A stretch of DNA of 5,086 nucleotides from JAZKIX01 sp040384645 (lineage in GTDB: Bacteria; Pseudomonadota; Gammaproteobacteria; Burkholderiales; Burkholderiaceae_D), in NCBI GenBank assembly GCA_040384645.1, contig JAZKIX010000118.1, forward strand, positions 1-5,086, given 5' to 3'. Of this stretch, positions 1 through 4,457 are shown in pieces (the first letter of the stretch is position 1; the number at the start of each line of letters is the position of its first letter). The notes beneath the pieces were generated by a model that was given only the letters and a program-made list of their open reading frames with translations, did no database searches and was not told the DNA's origin. Both the position numbers and the translations under genes were made by a program.

Positions 1-2
1 AA

Positions 3-197
3 AGCTTCAATGTCAATGCCTGCGTGGCCGGTAATGCGCCAAGCGGCAGTGGTTTCCGCCACTTCATCATAGGCATGACGCAGCCGATAGGCAGCACCGG
101 TTTGATCTGGGGACTGCAGGGAATTGTCGGCGGCGAAAACCGTTTTGCTGTCAGCCAAAGCAGCAAGGTAGTGGCTTCCCTGAGCTACGGCTTTTAA
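3..197 (+). CDS. C-terminal end of an outer-membrane beta-barrel protein (5' partial)
   Basis: The frame is open from the window edge to a TAA at 195-197 and gives 64 residues, beginning SFNVNACVAGN and ending KVVASLSYGF. The last strand alternates hydrophobic residues and ends in aromatic-x-Phe, the C-terminal signature recognised by the BAM complex during insertion of outer-membrane beta-barrels. The preceding segments (FRHFIIGMTQPIG and TGLIWGLQGIV) also look like amphipathic strands joined by short Gly/Asn/Ser-rich turns. This supports a porin-like or other barrel protein located in the outer membrane, but too little is present to choose a family; general porins and TorF-like barrels are both possible. 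A strong terminator lies 7 bases after the stop, so this gene appears to be a separate transcription unit from the downstream genes. Confidence 0.7.
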   Translation, partial: SFNVNACVAGNAPSGSGFRHFIIGMTQPIGSTGLIWGLQGIVGGENRFAVSQSSKVVASLSYGF

Positions 198-203
198 TTG
201 ACG

Positions 204-242
204 GGCGGCCTCGGCGACATGCCCGGGCCGCCTTTCTTTTTT
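204..242 (+). terminator. Intrinsic terminator after the barrel gene
   Basis: A perfect 7-bp GC-only stem pairs GGCGGCC (204-210) with GGCCGCC (226-232). The loop can fold further through GGC (213-215) with GCC (221-223). It is followed directly by the T-rich run TTTCTTTTTT (233-242). Stem plus U-tract is the classical Rho-independent form, and the position, seven bases after the stop codon, fits. It should insulate the regulatory region downstream from read-through. Confidence 0.9.
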
Positions 243-288
243 ATCGTGCGGCATGCAATACAGCGCGTGCACAGTAGCAGGAAAAACA

Positions 289-309
289 GCGATGCACTTA
301 CATCGCGCA
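289..309 (+). promoter_or_regulatory. Dyad upstream of the sigma-54 promoter; possible NtrC-like activator site
   Basis: Two overlapping symmetric readings exist. GCGATG (289-294) and CATCGC (301-306) are a perfect 6-bp dyad with a 6-base spacer. TGCAC (293-297), seven bases, then GCGCA (305-309) matches the NtrC operator architecture TGCAC-N7-GTGCA with one mismatch. The centre lies about 125 bases before the predicted start site at about 426, a normal distance for a sigma-54 enhancer. A further GGTGCG half-site is at 323-328. No regulator gene is in the window, so the identity of the bound protein is an inference. Confidence 0.4.
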
Positions 310-398
310 GACGTGACGAAGTGGTGCGCAAAGAGCCGGATAAATCACGAAATAGGTGCCGCTTGCTGCGCAAATTAATGACTATGGACGCTTTTTGA

Positions 399-415
399 TT
401 GGCACTGTTTTTGCT
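399..415 (+). promoter_or_regulatory. Sigma-54 (RpoN) -24/-12 promoter
   Basis: The bases TTGGCAC, then TGTTT, then TTGCT match the sigma-54 consensus YTGGCAC-N5-TTGCW. The invariant GG is at 401-402 and the invariant GC at 413-414, exactly 12 bases apart as required. Counting C414 as -12 puts the start site near 426, so the transcript would carry the whole riboswitch region as leader. No convincing sigma-70 promoter was seen between here and the aptamer. Sigma-54 promoters need an enhancer-binding activator; the dyad at 289-309 is the candidate site. This fits nitrogen-limitation control of a nitrogen-scavenging locus (inference). Confidence 0.75.
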
Positions 416-440
416 CTTCAAACCGTGCAGGAAGAGCGAG

Positions 441-462
441 TTGCAATTGATGTTTATTGCAA
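441..462 (+). repeat. Perfect 7-bp inverted repeat in the leader
   Basis: TTGCAAT (441-447) and ATTGCAA (456-462) form a perfect dyad with an 8-base spacer. If transcription starts near 426 this becomes a 5' hairpin in the leader RNA just before the aptamer. The same left arm can instead pair with bases 582-589 at the far end of the aptamer, so this may be one half of a switching pair rather than a protein operator. Both readings are open. Confidence 0.55.
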
Positions 463-478
463 GTCGTCTTACTTAGGA

Positions 479-580
479 AAACTAGGGTTCCGATCATTTG
501 CACAGGTGTAAATGATGTCTGGTCCGAGAGTATTCCGGCCTCGATGGTGAGGCTCCACGGAGGGATAAAAGCCCGGGAGA
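479..580 (+). promoter_or_regulatory. ykkC-family riboswitch aptamer, most likely guanidine-I
   Basis: The conserved blocks of the ykkC leader occur in order: CTAGGGTTCCG (482-492), CTGGTCCGAGAG (519-530), and ACGGAGGGATAAAAG (557-571) followed by CCCGGGAGA (572-580). Two variable stems join them: ATCATTT (493-499) with AAATGAT (510-516), and GCCTC (538-542) with GAGGC (549-553). A short hairpin, GGG (562-564) with CCC (572-574), closes the loop ATAAAAG. The near-invariant blocks make the family assignment strong. The family includes subtype 1, sensing guanidine, and subtype 2 forms sensing ppGpp, PRPP or nucleotides. The downstream transporter-type binding protein and ureide-type hydrolase favour guanidine, whereas subtype 2 members usually precede amino-acid, purine or nudix genes. 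The gene controlled directly is the binding protein at 634. Confidence 0.92.
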
Positions 581-602
581 ACAATTGCAGCACCGTTCTC
601 CT
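576..602 (+). promoter_or_regulatory. Riboswitch expression-platform hairpin with anti-Shine-Dalgarno strand
   Basis: GGAGAAC (576-582) pairs perfectly with GTTCTCC (595-601). Its left strand reuses the conserved GGGAGA end of the aptamer, so this hairpin and the folded aptamer exclude each other. No U-tract follows (TTGCGCCCAC), so it is not a standard intrinsic terminator. The right strand contains CTCCT (598-602), complementary to the AGGAG ribosome binding site at 622-626. Translational or Rho-dependent control is therefore possible, and the direction of the switch cannot be settled by eye. Confidence 0.55.
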
Positions 603-621
603 TGCGCCCACTTATTCCAAC

Positions 622-626
622 AGGAG
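622..626 (+). promoter_or_regulatory. Ribosome binding site deciding the start of the binding-protein gene
   Basis: AGGAG lies 7 bases before the ATG at 634. It fixes this start over the upstream in-frame ATG at 457, which would translate through the riboswitch. The site can also pair with CTCCT at 598-602 within the leader. Confidence 0.85.
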
Positions 627-633
627 TTTTGCC

Positions 634-1668
634 ATGCCTTTCTCTATCCGTACGCAATCCCCCGCAACATTCAAGCATGACATCTATCGTTCGCTGGTCC
701 GCGTTGCTGTCGGTGCCGTGCTGTCGATTGCCGCAACCACATCCTTCGCTGCAACCAAGATCAATGTCGCTACGGTTGTATGGATAGGCTACGGTCCTTT
801 CTATGTTGCAGAATCACTCGATCTTTATAAAAAATACGGCCTGAACGTCAAGCTGAAAGTCTTCAGCGATCCAGCCCTGATTCCTTCGGCGCTGGCCAGC
901 GGAGCAGTGCAGGGTGCGATGGAAACCTATGATCAGGTAGTCGGTCAGGTTGCCAAGGGCATTTCGCAAAAAGTCGTGATGCCTATCGATTATTCAAACG
1001 GTGGCGATGCGATTGTCGCGACTAAAAACATCAGCAAGGTCAGCGACTTCAAGGGCAAGAAAATCGGCTTCAATCCCTTGTCGCCATCCGACTTCCTGTT
1101 GTCATATGCATTGAAGAGCAATGGTCTTTCCGAGAAGGATATTACCCCTGTCAACATGACGCCAGAATCGGTACCGGCCGCGATGGCGTCCGGTCAAATG
1201 CCGATAGGTGTGACGTATGAACCCAGCGTTTCGCAAATCCTCAGCCAGGGCGGCGGCGCTAAATATCATGTCGTCTATTCGTCAAAAGATGCGCCTGGTC
1301 TGATTGCCGACGTGCTGGTGTTCGACGACAAGTACATCAAGGCCAATCCGAAAGAAATCACAGGCGTGATCAAGGCTTATCTCGACGGCATGGCGTACAT
1401 GAAAGCCAAGCCGGATGAGGCAGCCAAGATCATCGGCAAGTTCATGGGTATATCGGCAAAGGAAGTGAAGGAACAACTGTCCGGCGTCTATAACATTCCA
1501 TTGGCGGAAATGCCGAAAGCATTCTTGCCGGGCAAGGAAACCACCTCGTATTACGCCAGCGGCGACATCATCGCGACTATCCTGAAAAACAAGGGCCAGA
1601 TCACGAAGATTCCTGCGACTGAAGCAACCATGGACGCGCAGTTCGTCAAGGCGCTGCAGCCGAAATAA
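634..1668 (+). CDS. Periplasmic substrate-binding protein of an ABC transporter, nitrate/sulfonate/NMT1-like family
   Basis: The product is 344 residues. The start at 634 has a good ribosome binding site and is followed by an export signal: basic N-region with R19 and R23, hydrophobic core about 21-35, and an S-F-A cleavage signal after residue 39, leaving a mature protein of about 305 residues. No lipobox cysteine is seen, so it should be free in the periplasm. The mature part shows the SsuA/TauA/NrtA/ThiY-type fold pattern: VWIGYGPFYVAE at the first strand and helix, LYKKYGLNVKL, SALASGAVQGAM, DAIVATKNISKVSDFKGKKIGF, SPSDFLLSYAL, and AAMASGQMPIGVTYEP. Members bind small anions or nitrogen compounds such as sulfonates, nitrate or pyrimidines; the substrate cannot be read from sequence. 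Binding proteins of this type are frequent behind guanidine-I riboswitches. Oddly, no permease or ATPase gene follows; the next gene is a membrane di-iron enzyme. Confidence 0.92.
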   Translation: MPFSIRTQSPATFKHDIYRSLVRVAVGAVLSIAATTSFAATKINVATVVWIGYGPFYVAESLDLYKKYGLNVKLKVFSDPALIPSALASGAVQGAMETYDQVVGQVAKGISQKVVMPIDYSNGGDAIVATKNISKVSDFKGKKIGFNPLSPSDFLLSYALKSNGLSEKDITPVNMTPESVPAAMASGQMPIGVTYEPSVSQILSQGGGAKYHVVYSSKDAPGLIADVLVFDDKYIKANPKEITGVIKAYLDGMAYMKAKPDEAAKIIGKFMGISAKEVKEQLSGVYNIPLAEMPKAFLPGKETTSYYASGDIIATILKNKGQITKIPATEATMDAQFVKALQPK

Positions 1669-1677
1669 CGTGCAAGC

Positions 1678-1711
1678 CCGGACGGCGTATAGTTGAAATG
1701 ACGTCGTCCGG
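1678..1711 (+). other. Intercistronic stem-loop after the binding-protein gene
   Basis: CCGGACGGCG (1678-1687) pairs with CGTCGTCCGG (1702-1711): ten pairs with one G-U wobble and a 14-base loop. No U-tract follows; the next bases lead straight into a strong ribosome binding site. It is better read as an mRNA-stabilising or partial-attenuation hairpin that would leave the binding protein more abundant than the downstream products, as is common after binding-protein genes (inference), than as a full terminator. Confidence 0.65.
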
Positions 1712-1723
1712 ATTGCTCTGATG

Positions 1724-1729
1724 AGGAGG
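1724..1729 (+). promoter_or_regulatory. Strong ribosome binding site of the desaturase-like gene
   Basis: AGGAGG, a full match to the anti-16S core, lies 5 bases before the ATG at 1735 and fixes that start. Confidence 0.85.
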
Positions 1730-1734
1730 GTACG

Positions 1735-2751
1735 ATGATTGCTCGCTATTTCCGCTATCAGGATGGAGTCGCGCCTAACGTTGCTGCGTTGAGTGCGGTG
1801 TTGCTTGGATATCCACTAGGTATTTTTCTGCTGATTCAGCCGTGGTGGACAGGCAAGGCCATCGGCTTTGTGCTGGTCACGCTCACACTGATCTGGTCGG
1901 CATATTTCATCCATGAATTTGCGCATCAGGCGATTTTCAAGACAGCGACGGCCAATGCACGCTGGGGAACGCTGATGTCGTGGATCAACGGCAGTTGCTA
2001 TGCAAAATTCGATGCCTTGCGTCGCAAGCACATGCGTCATCATGTCGAGCGCGCCGACGTCATCACGTTTGATGTACAGGCATTTTTACGCGTCCATCCA
2101 CTATTGCGCAAAACGATTGTGACGCTGGAATGGTTGTATATCCCGGCAGTCGAATTTCTGATGCACGGCGTGGTCATGGCGCTGCCCTTCGTCAATCCGC
2201 TCAAGGCGCATGTGTCGCGTACGCGCATTGCTGCCATCTTTGTATTGCGCACCGCTGCATTCGCTGTGCTGGGCTGGTTTTCTCCATCCGCGCTGGTTCT
2301 GTATGGGATGGCGTATCTGGTGTTCGTCACGGTGCTGCGGTTTGCCGATTGCTTTCAGCATACCTACGATGCGTATCCGATTCTGGACGATGCACCCATA
2401 CCTGCGGACAAGGTGCGCGACAGGGCGTACGAGCAGGGCAATACCTACAGCAATATTGTTGGTATCGATAACCGCTACCTGAATATGCTGTGGCTCAATT
2501 TCGGCTTTCATAATGCGCATCATGAACGGCCTGCGATGCCCTGGCATCAGCTACCGGCATTCCACAGAAAGCTGTTTGGCGAGGCGCATGGGCAAGTCAT
2601 TCCGGTGCGGCATCTGTTGAAGAGCTTCCACGTCAATCGCGTCAAGCGTGTAATGGCATCTGATTACGGCGAGGTATTGCCGGCGGACGCCAACGGACGT
2701 GCCGATGGATTTCTGGGCGCGGTCGGCGTCTCGTTTCTGACCTCGGTCTGA
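1735..2751 (+). CDS. Integral-membrane di-iron enzyme, fatty-acid desaturase/hydroxylase superfamily
   Basis: The product is 338 residues. It carries the three histidine boxes of the membrane desaturase superfamily: HEFAH (residues 60-64, HxxxH), HMRHH (99-103, HxxHH) and HNAHH (259-263, HxxHH). An extra H209 sits in FADCFQHTYDAYP, where family members often have an additional ligand. Hydrophobic segments at about 16-34, 42-59, 130-152 and 164-202 give the usual membrane layout with the boxes on the cytoplasmic face. These enzymes use two irons, oxygen and an electron donor to desaturate or hydroxylate lipids or other hydrophobic substrates. No ferredoxin or reductase domain is fused, so electrons must come from another protein. 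The gene sits 66 bases after the binding-protein gene, separated by a stem-loop, and probably shares its transcript. The substrate is unknown; a lipid is the default, while an N-alkyl or guanidino compound would be speculation from context. Confidence 0.85.
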   Translation: MIARYFRYQDGVAPNVAALSAVLLGYPLGIFLLIQPWWTGKAIGFVLVTLTLIWSAYFIHEFAHQAIFKTATANARWGTLMSWINGSCYAKFDALRRKHMRHHVERADVITFDVQAFLRVHPLLRKTIVTLEWLYIPAVEFLMHGVVMALPFVNPLKAHVSRTRIAAIFVLRTAAFAVLGWFSPSALVLYGMAYLVFVTVLRFADCFQHTYDAYPILDDAPIPADKVRDRAYEQGNTYSNIVGIDNRYLNMLWLNFGFHNAHHERPAMPWHQLPAFHRKLFGEAHGQVIPVRHLLKSFHVNRVKRVMASDYGEVLPADANGRADGFLGAVGVSFLTSV

Positions 2752-2781
2752 TTGTGACGGCGCTGCGATGGCTTGCATGCG

Positions 2782-2809
2782 TTGCTGGCGTGATGCACCA
2801 ACTTTTAAT
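2782..2809 (+). promoter_or_regulatory. Possible weak sigma-70-type promoter before the EamA gene
   Basis: TTGCTG (2782-2787) and TTTAAT (2804-2809) are separated by 16 bases. The -10 box matches 5 of 6 consensus bases, the -35 box only 3. The 96-base gap after the desaturase gene is the largest inside the gene set and has no terminator-like hairpin with a U-run. The three downstream genes may therefore have their own start in addition to read-through. Confidence 0.3.
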
Positions 2810-2847
2810 TTATCCATGCTGAATAGTGATCCTGGCGTTTTCATTTC

Positions 2848-3768
2848 ATGAGCATAGAACAAAGCGCTTCTGCCGGCATGGCTACACAGCATGCCCCTGT
2901 GGAAAACAGGATGGCACTCTTCTCGCTGTTGGCGAGCGGCGTCGTGTGGGGATTGGCGTGGTGGCCGCTTAAATTTTTTGCTGGTGCCGGATTGTCCGGT
3001 CATGCGATCGGCTTGACTGCGTATTCGCTGGTTGGACTGCTTGCCCTGCCTTTCATCTGGCGCGAGCGTGCGTATTGGCGTAGCGAACTGCGCTATCTGC
3101 TATTGATAGGATTATTTTTCGGTTGCGCCAATATGGCGTTTACCGCTGCCCTGACTATGGGTTCGGTGGTACGCGCGATGCTGTTGTTTTATCTGCTGCC
3201 TGTATGGGGCACGATAGGTGGCGTGCTGTTCCTGAAAGAGTCGGTCGGGCCGCGTCGGCTGCTGGCTGTTGCCTTGTCGCTGGGTGGCGTGTTTGTCATC
3301 ATGGGCAATGCAGAAGTGTTTCGCCAGCCGCTGTCGGTGGCCGATTTCATGGCGCTGGCATCCGGGTTTTGCTATACCGCGGCTGGCATCGTCAACCGCA
3401 AGGCGCTTCACATTCCGGTGGCCAGCCGCACGCTGATTTCCTTTGTCGGCTGCATGTTCGTGGCGCTTGCTGCGCTGACAGTTTCCATCCCGGTATTACC
3501 GACTTTATCCGCGATGACGTGGAGCATGCTGGCGCTGTTTGGATTCGTCTGGCTGCTTGGCGGCACCTTGCTGACGACTTACGGCGTGATGCATGTGCAA
3601 GCCAGCCGTGCCGCCGTGTTGCAAGTGGTTGAACTGCTGGTAGCGGTGGCGTCGGCCATTGTGATCGGCGGTGAAATCATGACGGCCAAGGATTGCATCG
3701 GTGGCGCAATGATCATTGCTGCGACTATTATTGAGGCAACTACCGATACCAGCAAAGGCCGCTCATGA
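2848..3768 (+). CDS. EamA-family (drug/metabolite transporter superfamily) inner-membrane permease
   Basis: The product is 306 residues, the normal length for the ten-helix EamA group. Two homologous halves are visible: repeat 1 at about 22-152, ending in LFYLLPVWGTIGGVLFLKES and a GGVFVIMG segment, and repeat 2 at about 165-297, with LQVVELLVAVASAIVIGGE and GGAMIIAATII. The conserved acidic residue closing the fourth helix of each half is E131 (LKES) and E276 (GGE). Family members mostly export amino acids, metabolites or small cations by exchange; the substrate is not readable here. The superfamily also contains the SMR/Gdx guanidinium exporters, a loose link to the riboswitch. The start is uncertain: no clear ribosome binding site precedes 2848, and Met11 (2878) or Met22 (2911), nearer the first helix, are alternatives. 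The stop overlaps the next start (ATGA), so the two are probably translationally coupled. Confidence 0.88.
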   Translation: MSIEQSASAGMATQHAPVENRMALFSLLASGVVWGLAWWPLKFFAGAGLSGHAIGLTAYSLVGLLALPFIWRERAYWRSELRYLLLIGLFFGCANMAFTAALTMGSVVRAMLLFYLLPVWGTIGGVLFLKESVGPRRLLAVALSLGGVFVIMGNAEVFRQPLSVADFMALASGFCYTAAGIVNRKALHIPVASRTLISFVGCMFVALAALTVSIPVLPTLSAMTWSMLALFGFVWLLGGTLLTTYGVMHVQASRAAVLQVVELLVAVASAIVIGGEIMTAKDCIGGAMIIAATIIEATTDTSKGRS

Positions 3769-4439
3769 ATGCACCGATAGATCAGATAGACCCGATTGAT
3801 CCTTACACCACTGCGCTGCTGATCATAGACATGCAGCGCGATTTTTGTGATCCGGGCGGCTATGCCGCGCAGGCGGGTCTGGATGTCGCGCAACTGTCTG
3901 CCGTCGTCGAGAATATACGCATGTTGCTTGATGCGGCGCGCCAGACCGGCCTGACTGTCATTCACACACGCGAGGGTCATTTGCCCGATCTGTCCGATTG
4001 TCCGCCGTTAAAACTATTGCGCAGCCAGCAGGCCGGTGCAGCGATAGGCAGCAAAGGCCCGATGGGGCGTTTGTTGATACGCGGCGAATACGGACACGAC
4101 ATCATTGATGAGTTGAAACCGCTAGAGCATGAAACGGTGATCGACAAGCCCGGCTATGGCGCCTTCTATAAAACCGGACTGGAAGCCTTGCTGGCGCAAC
4201 GGATGAATACGCTGATCCTGTGCGGTGTGACGACCGAGGTGTGCGTGCATTCGACCTTGCGCGAGGCGGTCGATCGCGGCTTTCGCTGCATCACGGTCGG
4301 CGATGCGTGCGCCGCCAGCAATCCGGCGTTGCAACAGCCGGCGCTCGACATGATCGCGGTGGAAGGCGGCATCTTCGGCTCTGCCGCCACGACGGATGCG
4401 GTTGCCGCCGCGATCCATGCCAGTTATGCGCGTAACTGA
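3765..4439 (+). CDS. Isochorismatase-fold cysteine hydrolase, biuret/triuret hydrolase-like
   Basis: The product is 224 residues. The catalytic triad of the cysteine-hydrolase group is complete: D22 in LLIIDMQRDF, K128 in VIDKPGYGAF and C160 in GVTTEVCVHST, with the preceding Val-Thr step that forms the family's cis-peptide. The Asp-Lys spacing of 106 and Lys-Cys spacing of 32 are close to those I recall for biuret hydrolase (D36, K142, C175). The segments IHTREGH-PDL, RGEYGHDIIDEL and IDKPG-GAF resemble biuret and triuret hydrolases more than isochorismatase or nicotinamidase. These enzymes cleave C-N amide bonds of ureides and release ammonia in the cytoplasm. Ureidoacrylate or N-carbamoyl substrates remain possible. 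The ATG overlaps the TGA of the transporter gene; AAAGG (3754-3758) is a usable ribosome binding site 6 bases upstream. A nitrogen-releasing role fits the sigma-54 promoter and riboswitch upstream (inference). Confidence 0.85.
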   Translation: MNAPIDQIDPIDPYTTALLIIDMQRDFCDPGGYAAQAGLDVAQLSAVVENIRMLLDAARQTGLTVIHTREGHLPDLSDCPPLKLLRSQQAGAAIGSKGPMGRLLIRGEYGHDIIDELKPLEHETVIDKPGYGAFYKTGLEALLAQRMNTLILCGVTTEVCVHSTLREAVDRGFRCITVGDACAASNPALQQPALDMIAVEGGIFGSAATTDAVAAAIHASYARN

Positions 4440-4457
4440 GGCAACTGAGAGCGCGGC

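Larger units (their letters stand above)
440..591 (+). other. Long-range helix joining the two ends of the aptamer region
   Basis: GTTGCAATTG (440-449) can pair with CAATTGCAGC (582-591): ten continuous pairs including one U-G wobble, with the aptamer enclosed. The right strand starts two bases after the last conserved aptamer base. The helix competes with the 5' hairpin 441-462 and partly with the downstream hairpin 576-601. An end-joining helix is a known feature of ppGpp and PRPP ykkC riboswitches, but here the left strand sits about 30 bases before the conserved core, so it may instead belong to the expression platform. Confidence 0.45.
426..633 (+). other. Predicted 5' leader of the riboswitch-controlled transcript
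   Basis: If the sigma-54 start near 426 is right, the leader is about 208 bases long and carries the 5' hairpin, the aptamer, the switching hairpin and the ribosome binding site. Bases 243-398 upstream hold no gene I can support, only the dyad and promoter described separately. The exact 5' end is inferred from the promoter spacing. Confidence 0.55.

Noticed and set aside
254..271. A second NtrC-like site, TGCAA then GTGCA
   Set aside because: The spacer is 8 instead of 7 bases and the left arm has a mismatch, so the helical phase is wrong.
198..398. A 66-codon + strand open frame after the barrel gene
   Set aside because: It contains the terminator hairpin and U-tract at its start, lacks a ribosome binding site, and has a low-complexity Arg-rich translation unlike a real protein.
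441..472. A sigma-70 promoter using TTGCAA (441-446) as -35 box
   Set aside because: No acceptable -10 box lies at 16-18 bases; the best hexamers match only about three bases, while the sigma-54 element upstream is much stronger.
576..602. The hairpin after the aptamer as a normal Rho-independent terminator
   Set aside because: The stem is good, but the following bases are TTGCGCCCAC with no U-tract, so it is listed only as a switching hairpin.
457..633. N-terminal extension of the binding-protein gene to the in-frame ATG at 457
   Set aside because: It would translate through the riboswitch, has no ribosome binding site, and would place 59 extra residues before a complete signal peptide that begins right after a good site at 622-626.
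1678..1711. The stem-loop after the binding-protein gene as a transcription terminator
   Set aside because: It has no U-tract and runs directly into a full AGGAGG site for the next gene, so read-through is the more sensible reading.
2551..3003. A 150-codon minus-strand open frame spanning the gap between the desaturase and transporter genes
   Set aside because: It overlaps both genes antisense, and its Arg/Gln-rich composition shows no domain; the gap itself offers no start signals for it.
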